The position numbers were made by a program, and so were the translations under genes. This document shows, one piece after another, positions 18,230 through 26,395 of a DNA stretch of 64,000 nucleotides. Source of the stretch: Nocardioides sp. SYSU D00065 (GTDB lineage: Bacteria > Actinomycetota > Actinomycetes > Propionibacteriales > Nocardioidaceae); the NCBI RefSeq assembly GCF_017916425.1, contig NZ_JAFMSX010000002.1, positions 56,413-120,412 of the forward strand, given 5' to 3'. Each line of letters begins with the position of its first letter. Within the stretch, counting starts at the first letter, position 1. The notes beneath the pieces are model-generated. The model had not been told where the DNA came from. It searched no databases and saw only the letters and a list, made by a program, of their open reading frames with translations.

Positions 18230-18640
18230 TCAGGCCTGCTGGCAGACGGGACAGAGGCCGAAAAGCTCGAGGCTGTGGCTGACGTCGGTGAAGCCGTGCT
18301 CGCGCGACACCGACTGCGTCCAGCGCTCCACCGCGGGGCCGGCGATCTCGACCGTGCGTCCGCACTGGCGGCAGACCAGGTGGTGGTGGTGCTCGGTGCT
18401 GCACCGGCGGTAGATCGCCTCGCCGGAGTGGTTGAGGACGTCGACGTCGCCGGCCTCCGCCATCGAGCTGAGAGTGCGGTAGACCGTCGCGATGCCCATG
18501 GCCTCGCCGCGCTCGCGCAGGATCTCGTGGATCTCCTGCGCGCTGTGGAAGTCGTCGCTCTCGTTGAGGAGCGCGGCCAGGGCGCGGCGCTGCCGGGTCG
18601 ACCGCTGCGGAGCGGCGGACCGCTGCTCTGTCGCGCTCAC
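18230..18640 (-). CDS. zur: Fur-family zinc uptake regulator Zur
   Basis: 136 residues from GTG 18640, with AGGGAG about 8 nt upstream deciding the start. Winged helix at 15-75 ('STRQRRALAALL', 'GIATVYRTLSSMAEAGDV'), then the Fur dimer domain. Structural zinc ligands are two CxxC pairs, Cys90/Cys93 ('LVCRQCGRT') and Cys130/Cys133 ('GLCPVCQQA'); the His cluster 'TEHHHHLVC' (83-90) supplies regulatory metal ligands. I call it Zur rather than Fur because the surrounding genes are zinc uptake genes. It would repress the az t operon and the downstream permease pair when zinc is plentiful. Confidence 0.85.
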   Translation of the reverse strand: MSATEQRSAAPQRSTRQRRALAALLNESDDFHSAQEIHEILRERGEAMGIATVYRTLSSMAEAGDVDVLNHSGEAIYRRCSTEHHHHLVCRQCGRTVEIAGPAVERWTQSVSREHGFTDVSHSLELFGLCPVCQQA

Positions 18641-18833
18641 GACAACCACTCCCTCGCGCTCGGCCGGTGACGTCACCCAGCGGCTGCGGGGACCCACCGA
18701 GCCTAGCCGAGAGGGGGCAACGCCCGGAGCACGCGGGCGCCCGGGACGGGCGCGCCGTCCGTTCGTCCGCAGGACATCTCGCGCACAGCACCGCGGCGCT
18801 GCGCCGGACCATCCGGCGCGGTAGACAAGGACG

Positions 18834-19511
18834 GTGACGCCGCCCCCAGCCCGCCGCGCCCCCTGGATCCTGCCGGCCGTCCTCGCCACGGCGCTGCTGG
18901 TGCTGAGCATCGCCGTGGCCGTGGAGTGGTCGCCACTGATGCGACTCGACCGCTGGGTCGCCGGCCGCGCCTTCGAGGCGACCAGTGGCCACGACGGACG
19001 CATCGCGGTGTGGACCGCGATCACGGACGGGGCCGCGCCCCATCCCGTGCGGCTGGCGCTGCTCGTCGCCGCGGTGCTCGCGCTCGTACGCCGGCGGGTC
19101 GACCTCGCCGTGTGGCTGGCGGCGCTGTCGTTCGTGGAGGGCGTCGTCGCGCCGGCGTCCAAGCACGTCCTCGACCGGCCCCGGCCGTCGTGGGCCGAGC
19201 CCGTCGTCGAGCTGTCCTCGCTGTCCTATCCCTCCGGCCACGCGACGGCCGCGGCAACAGCGGCGGTTGCCCTGGTGCTCGTCGTGCGTCACCGCGCGGC
19301 CGCCTGCGCAGCGCTGGTGCTCGCCGTGTCGGTGGCCGCGAGCCGGGTCTTCCTGGGCGTGCACTACCTCAGCGACGTGGTCGCCGGGTCGCTCCTCGGC
19401 TCCCTGCTCGCCGTGTCGACGTACGCCGTGCTCCCGCTCCTGCGCCGGGTGCTGCCGACCGACCCGAGGTCCGACGTCGTCGGCACCGCAGACCGGTCGA
19501 ACGGCACCTGA
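18834..19511 (+). CDS. PAP2-superfamily membrane phosphatase
   Basis: 225 residues from GTG 18834, with about six helices. All three PAP2 motifs are intact: Lys110-His-Val-Leu-Asp-Arg115-Pro, PSGH at 133-136, and Ser170-Arg171...His177...Asp181 ('SRVFLGVHYLSD'). Such enzymes dephosphorylate lipid phosphates (phosphatidate, undecaprenyl pyrophosphate and similar) at the outer face of the membrane; the substrate cannot be told. It is divergent from zur across a ~190-bp gap and is the first of three same-strand envelope-related genes. Confidence 0.87.
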   Translation: MTPPPARRAPWILPAVLATALLVLSIAVAVEWSPLMRLDRWVAGRAFEATSGHDGRIAVWTAITDGAAPHPVRLALLVAAVLALVRRRVDLAVWLAALSFVEGVVAPASKHVLDRPRPSWAEPVVELSSLSYPSGHATAAATAAVALVLVVRHRAAACAALVLAVSVAASRVFLGVHYLSDVVAGSLLGSLLAVSTYAVLPLLRRVLPTDPRSDVVGTADRSNGT

Positions 19512-19552
19512 GTGGGAGGTCGCGGCGCTGCGGGAGTTCCTAGCGTGCCGGG

Positions 19553-20089
19553 ATGGACACCACCCGCCGCTCCGCCCGCCTCGTCGCCGCCCTGCTCGTG
19601 CTGACGCTCACCCTGCTCGCCTGCCGGGCGGCCGAGCGGGACCCCGCGACCCCTCGTCCTGCCGCGAGCCCTGGGACGGGCCCTCCGGCCGACCCCGGGA
19701 TCGACCCGTCCGTGGCCGGTCTCGACCCCGAGCTGCGCGCCGCGGTCAGGGCGGCCACGCGCGACGCCGAGCGGGACGGGGTCCGGCTGGTCGTCACCAG
19801 CGGCTGGCGCAGCCGGGCGCACCAGGAGCGGCTCTTCGCCGAGGCGGTGGAGTCCTACGGCAGCGAGGAGGAGGCGCGGCGCTGGGTGGCGCTGCCGGAC
19901 GAGTCGGCCCACGTCACGGGGGACGCGGTCGACATCGGCCCGACGGACGGCGCGTACTGGCTCGGCCAGCACGGAGCGGCGTACGGGCTGTGCCAGACCT
20001 ACGCCAACGAGCCGTGGCACTTCGAGCTGCTCACCGCACCCGGCGGCACGTGTCCCGAGATGCTGCCGGACGGGTCCAGCGCGCGCTGA
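19553..20089 (+). CDS. M15-family D-Ala-D-Ala carboxypeptidase lipoprotein
   Basis: 178 residues. Signal peptide with lipobox 'LLAC' (Cys24), a Pro-rich linker, then the peptidase domain. Zinc ligands and catalytic residues of the VanY/M15 fold are present: His120 and Asp127 in 'SAHVTGDAVDIGP', Glu153 and His156 in 'ANEPWHFELL'; 'VTSGWRSRAHQERLF' is the substrate-cleft motif. It would trim the terminal D-Ala of peptidoglycan stem peptides at the outer membrane face. Followed 56 nt later by a rhomboid protease gene. Confidence 0.86.
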   Translation: MDTTRRSARLVAALLVLTLTLLACRAAERDPATPRPAASPGTGPPADPGIDPSVAGLDPELRAAVRAATRDAERDGVRLVVTSGWRSRAHQERLFAEAVESYGSEEEARRWVALPDESAHVTGDAVDIGPTDGAYWLGQHGAAYGLCQTYANEPWHFELLTAPGGTCPEMLPDGSSAR

Positions 20090-20145
20090 CCCCCGGCCGG
20101 CCGCACCGGCGCTCGGCAGGCGCCCACTTCGCCCGAGATGTCACG

Positions 20146-20742
20146 ATGAAGGGCATGCAGCCCACCCAGCGTCGTTCCTCCTGGCAGCAGGCTGCGGTGG
20201 TGACCGGCGCGTTCGTGCTCCTGCTGTGGGCCCTGGAGATCTTCGACGCCGCGTCCGGCCATCCGCTCGACGCGTACGGCGTCCGGCCCCGCTCGGAGGA
20301 CGGACTCGTCGGCATCGCGCTCGCGCCGCTGCTGCACTTCGGCTTCGACCACCTCGTCGGCAACACCGTCCCGGTGCTCGTCCTCGGCTTCCTCGCGCTC
20401 GCCACCGGGATCGCGCGCGGCGTCGCGGCGACCGCGATCATCTGGGTGGTCGGCGGTCTCGGCGTGTGGCTCTTCGCCCAGCCCGGCAGCAACCACGCGG
20501 GTGCCTCGGTGCTGATCTTCGGGTGGATCGTCTACCTCGTCGTCCGCGGCTTCCTCAACCGCAGCTCGACCGAGATCCTCATCGGCGTCGCCGTCTTCCT
20601 GCTCTACAGCGGGGCGCTGCTGGGCGTGCTGCCCGGCCAGCCCAAGGTGTCGTGGCAGGGCCACCTGTTCGGCGCGATCGGCGGCTTCGTCGCGGCTCGA
20701 CTGCTCACCACGCGCCGCGCCGAGGCCAGCGTCACGTACTGA
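20146..20742 (+). CDS. Rhomboid-family intramembrane serine protease
   Basis: 198 residues from ATG 20146; ATG 20155 is an alternative. Six predicted helices. The catalytic dyad is Ser121 in 'NHAGASVLIFGW' (GxSx pattern) and His173 in 'WQGHLFGAIGG'; the oxyanion-side pair His69/Asn73 ('FDHLVGNTVP') is also present, so the enzyme looks active. Rhomboids cleave membrane proteins within or next to a helix. No substrate is evident, although the anchored surface proteins of this window are conceivable clients (inference). Confidence 0.87.
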   Translation: MKGMQPTQRRSSWQQAAVVTGAFVLLLWALEIFDAASGHPLDAYGVRPRSEDGLVGIALAPLLHFGFDHLVGNTVPVLVLGFLALATGIARGVAATAIIWVVGGLGVWLFAQPGSNHAGASVLIFGWIVYLVVRGFLNRSSTEILIGVAVFLLYSGALLGVLPGQPKVSWQGHLFGAIGGFVAARLLTTRRAEASVTY

Positions 20743-20750
20743 GCGGAGAC

Positions 20751-20778
20751 GGGACCGGCGGGCGACACCGCCGGCCCG
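20751..20778. terminator. Terminator hairpin between convergent genes
   Basis: Arms ccggcgg (20755-20761) and ccgccgg (20768-20774) pair perfectly around a 6-nt loop, with further G/C pairing outside. It fills the 37-bp gap between the rhomboid stop and the stop of the convergent oxidoreductase gene. No T-tract. Confidence 0.55.
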
Positions 20779-20779
20779 G

Positions 20780-22222
20780 CTACTCGGGCAGCGAGCCCGA
20801 GCGCTTCACCAGTGGCCGGGTCGCCGGCCCTTCCAGCACCTCACCGTCCGGACTGAACCGCGAGCCGTGGAGCGGGCAGTCCCACGTCTGCTCCGCGTCG
20901 TTCCACTTCAGCAGCCCGCCGAGGTGCGTGCAGACGCCGATGATCCCGCACGTGTTGGCCTGGGCCGGCCCCGCGGTGCCGGGCAGTCGCTCGCGCAGGG
21001 TGCGCGCCGCACCCGCCACCTGGGCCGCACCGACGCCGAGGTTGATGCGAGCCACCTCCGCCGCCGCAGAGGGGGAGGTGCTGCGATCGCTGAGCACCTG
21101 GGCCCAGGGCGGAGGCTCGCCCAGGATGGTCGCGGAGATGGTGCGCGCAGCCGCCACGGCGTTGGTCATGCCCCACTTCTCGTAGCCGCTGGCGACGTGG
21201 ATGCGACCACCGCTGCGCGGCATGGGGCCGACGAAGGGGACCCCATCGGGGCTGCTGTAGTCCTGCGCGGACCAGTGGTGGGTCTCGGCGGTGCTCGGAT
21301 ACCACGTCGCGGCCCACGAGCGCAGCGCCTCGAGGTGCGCGACGTGGCGCTCGGTGCGCCCGACGACGTGACCGGCTCCGCCGACCAGCAGCCTGCCGCC
21401 CGGGGCGTCGCGCACCGAGCGGGCGTCCGGCCCGGCCGAGAGGTACATGCCGCCCACCGGGTCGGCGCCGTCGAGGGCCAGGACGTAGGAGCGCTGCGGC
21501 TCCAGCTTGGCGAAGTAGAGACCGCGATCGAGGATCGGCATGCCGGTGGCCAGGACCAGGTGGTCGGCCTCGAGCGTCTCGCCACCGTCCAGCCGGACCG
21601 CCGGTGGCACGTCCGTGGACGCCGAGCGCATGCGGTGGCCCTGGTGCAGCGTCCCGCCGTGGTGGCGCAGCTGTGCCGCCAGCGCCCCGAGCACCTCCAT
21701 GGCGTCGAGCTGCGCCTGGTCGGCGAGCACGGTCGCCCCGACATGGGGGAACGGCACGTCGAGCTGGTCGCGCCACTGCACCGGCAGTCCGCGTGCGGCG
21801 GCCTCCAGGTGCTCCTGCTGCACCGCGTCCAGCTCGTCGTCGTGGGCGGCGTACGTCACCGCCGCGCGCCGCTGGTAGCCCACGCCGTGGGCGTCGCAGA
21901 AGCGCAGCAGCCACTCCCGGCCCTCGAGGTTGGCGTCCACGTAGGCAGCGGCGACCGCCTCGGACCGGTGGCGACGGATCCGCGACAGCCGGGTCCCCTG
22001 CAGGAGCGAGACCTTGCCGGTCGTCCGTCCGGTCGTGACGGCCCCGGCCGCGCGAGCCTCGACGCACGCGACCCGCAACCCGGCCCGGGCGAGCAACAGG
22101 CTGGTGGTGAGCCCTGTGAGGCCGGCGCCGACGACGAGGACGTCGAGGTGCTTCCGCGGGTCGGGCAGGGGGTCGTCCGCCAGCCGCGGCGCGCCGTCCA
22201 GCCAGAGCGAGATCACGCGCAC
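20780..22222 (-). CDS. FAD-dependent oxidoreductase with C-terminal Rieske [2Fe-2S] domain
   Basis: 480 residues from GTG 22222; GTG 22216 is an alternative. An N-terminal DAO-type FAD domain has 'DVLVVGAGLTGLTTSLLLAR' at 28-47 and 'CVEARAAGAVTTGRTTGKV'. A C-terminal Rieske domain supplies Cys431-x-His433 ('CTHLGG') and Cys449-x-x-His452 ('CPLHGSRF'), the ligands of a [2Fe-2S] cluster. This fusion is common in actinobacteria and is thought to oxidise amines or amino acids, but the substrate here is unknown. Monocistronic, facing the rhomboid gene. Confidence 0.87.
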   Translation of the reverse strand: MRVISLWLDGAPRLADDPLPDPRKHLDVLVVGAGLTGLTTSLLLARAGLRVACVEARAAGAVTTGRTTGKVSLLQGTRLSRIRRHRSEAVAAAYVDANLEGREWLLRFCDAHGVGYQRRAAVTYAAHDDELDAVQQEHLEAAARGLPVQWRDQLDVPFPHVGATVLADQAQLDAMEVLGALAAQLRHHGGTLHQGHRMRSASTDVPPAVRLDGGETLEADHLVLATGMPILDRGLYFAKLEPQRSYVLALDGADPVGGMYLSAGPDARSVRDAPGGRLLVGGAGHVVGRTERHVAHLEALRSWAATWYPSTAETHHWSAQDYSSPDGVPFVGPMPRSGGRIHVASGYEKWGMTNAVAAARTISATILGEPPPWAQVLSDRSTSPSAAAEVARINLGVGAAQVAGAARTLRERLPGTAGPAQANTCGIIGVCTHLGGLLKWNDAEQTWDCPLHGSRFSPDGEVLEGPATRPLVKRSGSLPE

Positions 22223-22573
22223 CCCTCGCGCCGGGCCGACGCCACGGTGCCCGACCCGGCCTCGCGGTCGAGCGCCGACTCGTCGGATGGGCTCATCTGC
22301 TGTCCTCGGGTGGCAGGGGCGGCGGTGCGCGACGTCCGTACCCGCCCCCGCCCGTTTCAGTAGCCGTCAGGAACCGCAGTAATTCGTTTGGAACCGGGCG
22401 TATGCACGACGCGACAGGGGGTACTTGACGGTCGGCAAGGTCTGTCGGACCCACGCCACCACCCACGAGGCCCGCCGAGGACCTTCTCCCGTACGCCGTG
22501 TGAGGGGTCCCCGACGGGCCTTGTGCATGACCGTACCTCGCGGGAACGTGCCTGCGCCGTCGGGGCCGACGCC
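22223..22573. other. Intergenic stretch, no gene supported
   Basis: 351 bp separate the FAD/Rieske gene and the HAD gene, both on the minus strand. I see no RNA gene or convincing conserved frame. The central part (about 22360-22400) is AT-richer than its surroundings and probably carries the promoter of the oxidoreductase. A 27-codon frame at 22213-22296 overlaps the oxidoreductase start but has no supporting evidence. Confidence 0.5.
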
Positions 22574-23248
22574 TCAGTCCGTGCGCAGCGGACCGTCCGC
22601 GAGCCGCTGGAGCAGCTCGCGCGGACCGTCGTAGACCCAGGACGCGCCCGCCGAGCGCAGCTGTTCGGCGGTCACGCCGCCGCTGCGCAGGCCGATGCTC
22701 GGCACGCCGGCAGCCGCGGCGGATCGGGCGTCCCACACGGCATCGCCGACGGCGATCGCGGGACCACCGCCGCCCTTGCCCACAGCCGTCTCGATCAGGT
22801 CGGGAGCCGGCTTGGTCGGCACCTCGTCCGAGCCCGTGACCATCGCCTCGAGGTGTTGTCGCACGTCGAGCAGCTCGAGCATCTCCTCGACGAGCTCGGT
22901 CTCCGACGACGAGGCGAGCACGACTCGGTGGCCGTGTCGCGCCAGCGCGTCGACGAGCTCCGAGGCGCCGTCGAGGGGGCACACCGTGCGCAGCGTCGCC
23001 TGGAAGTACTTGTCGTGCAGCGCCCGGACGTCGCCGCCCACGGCCGCCTCGGCCGGATCGCCGGCCACGTGCGCCACGAGCCGGTCGCTGCCCATCCCGA
23101 TCGCCTCGTGGACCCGGACGGCACTGGTGTGCAGGCCGACGTCGTGGAAGGCCGCCTGCCACGCGACGACGTGCTGGTAGACGGAGTCCACCAGGGTGCC
23201 GTCGAGGTCCAGGACGACGACGGGGGGCGGTGACTGCTCGGAGGACAC
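22574..23248 (-). CDS. HAD-superfamily hydrolase (beta-phosphoglucomutase / phosphatase subgroup)
   Basis: 224 residues from GTG 23248. HAD motif I is Asp14-Leu-Asp16-Gly-Thr ('VVVLDLDGTLVDS'), with a helical cap domain after it (about 25-95), motif II Ser in 'VVLASSSETE', motif III Lys in 'VPTKPAPDLI' and motif IV in 'AIAVGDAVWDARSA'. It would hydrolyse a small phosphomonoester; substrate unknown. It is divergent from the GAF/ANTAR-like gene, 127 bp apart. Confidence 0.85.
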   Translation of the reverse strand: MSSEQSPPPVVVLDLDGTLVDSVYQHVVAWQAAFHDVGLHTSAVRVHEAIGMGSDRLVAHVAGDPAEAAVGGDVRALHDKYFQATLRTVCPLDGASELVDALARHGHRVVLASSSETELVEEMLELLDVRQHLEAMVTGSDEVPTKPAPDLIETAVGKGGGGPAIAVGDAVWDARSAAAAGVPSIGLRSGGVTAEQLRSAGASWVYDGPRELLQRLADGPLRTD

Positions 23249-23375
23249 GCAGGTTCGTACCCTCACCCGCCCGGGTGCATGCGCGCAGCGACCGCCCGGT
23301 CGGGTGTGGTGGGGGGCTGGGGGCAGGAGCACCATCGAGGCTGCGAGGAACGGCCGCGGACATCGAGAGGATCGC

Positions 23376-24032
23376 ATGGAGCTGCTGCCGCAGAGCCGAG
23401 AGGCCCTGGACGAGTACGTCACGCCGACCGTGGACGACGTCGAGGGGCTGCTGCGCGTGATCGAGGGGTGGGCCGTGCGCGCCGTCCCCGACTGCGTGGC
23501 GCTCAGCGTGACGCTGCTCGACGAGGACCTGACCTTCACGCTCGTCGAGCCGTCGAGCCGCGAGCAGCACGAGCAGCGGGGATCGGGCCGCGCCGGCGAC
23601 CCCGGCAGGCGCGCCGAGGCGCTCGACGAGGACCGGTGGGCGGAGATGGCCCGCGAGGGCGCCTTCGGGGGGATCGCCAGCACCGTCTCGCTGCCGGTGG
23701 TCGAGGAGGGCCGCGCGGTCCTGACGATCGACCTCTACGCCTCGACCGCCCACGCCTTCCACGACCGCCTCGACGGCCTGGTCGAGGCGCTGGGAGCGTG
23801 GCAGGCCGGGGCGGTCACCAACGCCGACCTCGGCTTCGAGACCCGCCGCCGGGCCGAGGCCGCGCCCCAGCGACTGCGCGAGCAGCGGCTCCAGGACGTC
23901 GCCGTCGGCCTGGTCGCTGCACGCGTCGGGCTCACCACCGACGACGCCCTCCTGCGGCTGCGCGAGGCGGCCGAATGCGCCGGCATCAGCGAGGCACAGG
24001 CCGCCCACGCGGCGCAGGTGCTGCTCGGCTGA
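23376..24032 (+). CDS. GAF-like sensor with C-terminal ANTAR-like domain
   Basis: 218 residues from ATG 23376, with a GAGAGG site 5 nt upstream. Residues ~15-150 resemble a GAF-type sensor ('VALSVTLLDEDLTFTLVEP', 'STVSLPVVEEGRAVLTIDLY'). The last ~50 residues follow the ANTAR pattern ('LQDVAVGLVAARVGLTTDDA...', 'AAHAAQVLLG'). ANTAR domains bind paired RNA hairpins and act by antitermination. The GAF part lacks recognisable ligand residues, so the signal is unknown. It lies 60 nt upstream of a LuxR-type regulator on the same strand, suggesting a joint signalling role. Confidence 0.65.
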   Translation: MELLPQSREALDEYVTPTVDDVEGLLRVIEGWAVRAVPDCVALSVTLLDEDLTFTLVEPSSREQHEQRGSGRAGDPGRRAEALDEDRWAEMAREGAFGGIASTVSLPVVEEGRAVLTIDLYASTAHAFHDRLDGLVEALGAWQAGAVTNADLGFETRRRAEAAPQRLREQRLQDVAVGLVAARVGLTTDDALLRLREAAECAGISEAQAAHAAQVLLG

Positions 24033-24092
24033 GTCCCGCGAGTGCGCTGCGGACGTCCCGTATGCGCCCCGCCCTTCGGGGTACTTGCGGGC

Positions 24093-24902
24093 ATGGACCG
24101 ACCCACCGCCGCCCCCGGCCACCGCCACGTCAAGGTCGCGTTGATGGAGGAGAGCGAGCTTGTCGTGCACGGCCTGCGAGCAATGCTCGAGCCGCACGCG
24201 GCACTGGTCTCCGTCGTGCCCCACCGCCCCGACGGCCCCGCGCCCCTGTGCGACCTGACCCTCTACGAGCCGCACCGCCGCACGGCCGGCGTACGCCCGG
24301 CGCCGCAGCGCTTCCCGACGCGCATGGTCGCCTTCGGCTGGGACTGCAGCCCGGAGGCGGTCTCGACCGAGATGTCGCGTGGCGCTGCCGGCTTCGTCAG
24401 CAAGTGGCTGCCGAGCCGTCGTCTGGTCTGGAACCTGCTGCAGATCGCCGACGGCCGGGTCGTGGTCGACGCCTGGACCGGCCAGGCCGACGCGCAGCCG
24501 GCACCGGCGGAGAAGTGGCCGCTGACCCAGCGCGAGACCGAGGTGCTCTCGATGATCGCCGCCGGTCGGGCCAACCGCGAGATCGCCGAGGAGACCAACC
24601 TCAGCATCAACTCGGTGAAGTCCTACATCCGCGGCGCCTACGCCAAGATCGAGGTCACCTCCCGCTCGCAGGCGGTCCTGTGGGCCATCCAGCACGGGCT
24701 GCTGGTCTCCGGCGACGCCGACGTGTCGGGGCCGCGGGTGAGCACGGCCCCCTCCGGCCCGCGTACGGCGCCGTCCGGCCTCCGCACGACCCCGGCCGGC
24801 GTGCGCACGCCCCCGGGCGGCGTGCGTACGGCGCCGTCCGGCCTGCGCGCGACGGGCTCGATCCCCGCTCCCCGCGCGGCGACGCCCGCCGGCCGGCCGT
24901 GA
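24093..24902 (+). CDS. LuxR-family regulator with degenerate receiver and repetitive C-terminal tail
   Basis: 269 residues from ATG 24093. The N-terminal receiver-like domain (12-125) has Glu19/Glu20 in the acidic pocket and 'CDLTLYEPH', which places Glu59 where the phospho-acceptor Asp should be; Lys104 is kept. A LuxR helix-turn-helix follows at 144-186 ('LTQRETEVLSMIAAGRANREIAEETNL'-type; shown here in part). Residues 211-269 are a Pro/Arg/Thr tail built of five 7-residue repeats. The stop overlaps the start of the F420 oxidoreductase gene (GTGA). Likely a constitutively active or differently triggered regulator, not a canonical two-component partner. Confidence 0.8.
   Translation: MDRPTAAPGHRHVKVALMEESELVVHGLRAMLEPHAALVSVVPHRPDGPAPLCDLTLYEPHRRTAGVRPAPQRFPTRMVAFGWDCSPEAVSTEMSRGAAGFVSKWLPSRRLVWNLLQIADGRVVVDAWTGQADAQPAPAEKWPLTQRETEVLSMIAAGRANREIAEETNLSINSVKSYIRGAYAKIEVTSRSQAVLWAIQHGLLVSGDADVSGPRVSTAPSGPRTAPSGLRTTPAGVRTPPGGVRTAPSGLRATGSIPAPRAATPAGRP
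24744..24848 (+). repeat. Five 21-bp tandem repeats coding the Pro/Arg tail of the LuxR protein
   Basis: Five in-frame 21-bp units, the best being acggcgccgtccggcctccg, encode TAPSGLR-type heptapeptides (T-x-P-x-G-x-R). Units 2 and 5 are nearly identical, units 1, 3 and 4 diverged. The tail is basic and unstructured, so it may add nucleic-acid affinity (inference). Confidence 0.85.
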
Positions 24903-25864
24903 CCCGCTTCGGCTACTTCCTCTCCTGCGAGGAGTACTCGCCGGAGCAGCTGCTGGACCAGGCTCGTCTCGCGGAGCGTGCCGGCTTCGACAGCCTGTGG
25001 ATCAGCGACCACTTCCATCCCTGGAACAACGCGCAGGGCCAGTCGCCGTTCGTGTGGTCGATGATCGGCGCCGTCGCGCAGGTCTGCGACCTGCCGGTGA
25101 CGACGGCGGTCACCTGTCCGACCGTGCGGGTCCACCCGGCGATCGTCGCCCAGGCGGCCGCCACCTCCGCGGTGCTGCTCGGCGAGGGCCGCTTCACCCT
25201 CGGCGTCGGCACCGGCGAGGCGCTCAACGAGCACGTCCTCGGTGACGCGTGGCCGCGCACCGACGTCCGGCTCGAGATGCTCGAGGAGGCCGTCGACGTC
25301 ATCCGGCAGCTGTGGACCGGCGAGGTCGTCTCGCACGAGGGTCGTCACTACGTCGTCGACACCGCGCGGATCTACACGCTGCCCGACGAGCCGCCGCCCA
25401 TCTACATGAGCGCGTTCGGCCCGAAGGCGCTCGACGTCGCCTGCCGGATCGCCGACGGCTTCGTCACCACCCAGCCCGACGCTGACGGCGTGCGGACCTT
25501 CCGCGCCGCCAAGGGTGCCGACGCCCCGACCCAGGCCGGGTTCAAGGTGGCGTGGGGACCGACGCGCGAGGAGGCGATCGACCGGGCCTTCGAGCTGTGG
25601 CCCAACGCCGGTGTCCCGGGCGAGCTCGCCCAGGTGCTGCCCAGCCCCCAGCACTTCGAGCAGGTCAGCGAGCTGGTGACGCGCGAGAAGTTCGCCGAGA
25701 ACGGCGCGTTCGGTCCCGACGTCGCCGAGCACGTCGAGGCCTACGCGCCCTTCGTGGACGCCGGCTTCAGCGAGGTCTACGTCGCCAACATGGGTCCCCA
25801 CTACGCCGACATGCTCGCCGCCTACGGCTCCGACGTGCTGCCCGAGCTGCGCCGGCGCGGCTGA
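24899..25864 (+). CDS. F420-dependent LLM-class oxidoreductase (TIGR03557-like)
   Basis: 321 residues from GTG 24899, overlapping the LuxR stop by 4 nt. A single luciferase-like (LLM) TIM-barrel domain: 'RFGYFLSCEEYSPEQLLDQA', 'AGFDSLWISDHFHPW', 'RFTLGVGTGEALNEHVLG' and 'GFSEVYVANMGPHY'. The pattern matches the F420-dependent glucose-6-phosphate-dehydrogenase-related group. It would transfer hydride between cofactor F420 and an unknown organic substrate in the cytoplasm. Tight coupling to the LuxR gene suggests regulator and enzyme are made together. Confidence 0.85.
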   Translation: MTRFGYFLSCEEYSPEQLLDQARLAERAGFDSLWISDHFHPWNNAQGQSPFVWSMIGAVAQVCDLPVTTAVTCPTVRVHPAIVAQAAATSAVLLGEGRFTLGVGTGEALNEHVLGDAWPRTDVRLEMLEEAVDVIRQLWTGEVVSHEGRHYVVDTARIYTLPDEPPPIYMSAFGPKALDVACRIADGFVTTQPDADGVRTFRAAKGADAPTQAGFKVAWGPTREEAIDRAFELWPNAGVPGELAQVLPSPQHFEQVSELVTREKFAENGAFGPDVAEHVEAYAPFVDAGFSEVYVANMGPHYADMLAAYGSDVLPELRRRG

Positions 25865-25868
25865 GCCC

Positions 25869-26327
25869 TCACTCGTTGGGCTCGACGCCCTCGCTCACGG
25901 CGGGCGTCGCCTCGTGCCCCTCGCGACCGTGGGTACGGCGCAGCTCCTTCATCTCCGCCTCGAAGACGTGGCGCCGGCCCTCGAGGAGCTCGTCGAGGGC
26001 CCGCTGGTGCAGACCCTTGGCGCGGGCGTAGAAGCCGTCGTCGTAGGCCTCGACCATCTGGAACGACCACATGCCCGGCAGCGGGTTGCCGCCCAGCACG
26101 TCGCGGTCCAGGGCGTCGGCGATCTCGCCGTGCCCCGCCTCGCGCATCAGCTGCGTGGCCTCCTCCATCGTCCGCTCCGCACTGCCCATCAGCCGGTGGA
26201 AGGCGTACATGTGGCCACGGGCGTCCTCGATGTGGTCGAGCGCGGCGGACAGCTTGCCCACCGCCTCGACGGTCTCGTCGCTGACTCCTTCGGGCCGCCG
26301 GTGCTCGGCGTCGCGCTGGTCGGTCAT
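25869..26327 (-). CDS. Conserved hypothetical protein, helical, 152 residues
   Basis: Starts at ATG 26327. Sequence is almost wholly helical and charged, without membrane segments or signal peptide: 'VEAVGKLSAALDHIEDARGH', 'LMGSAERTMEEATQLMREAG', 'QRALDELLEGRRHVFEAEM'. Two His-Met/His-Glu patches (HMYAFHRLM and GHGEIADALDRD) recall small four-helix bundles, but I recognise no named family. The gene faces the F420 oxidoreductase with 4 nt between stops, and stands apart from the DUF6766 operon upstream by 68 bp. Confidence 0.7.
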   Translation of the reverse strand: MTDQRDAEHRRPEGVSDETVEAVGKLSAALDHIEDARGHMYAFHRLMGSAERTMEEATQLMREAGHGEIADALDRDVLGGNPLPGMWSFQMVEAYDDGFYARAKGLHQRALDELLEGRRHVFEAEMKELRRTHGREGHEATPAVSEGVEPNE

Positions 26328-26395
26328 GGCAGGAGGCTCACAGGTCCGGGAGCGGCGCGCCACATGCAAAAGGGCGGTGTGCGCGTTCGGCGCTG

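Noticed and set aside
22213..22296. 27-codon frame (starting MSPSDESALD) overlapping the start of the FAD/Rieske gene
   Set aside because: No ribosome site, no hydrophobic or domain pattern, no homologue recognised; more likely the leader of the oxidoreductase.
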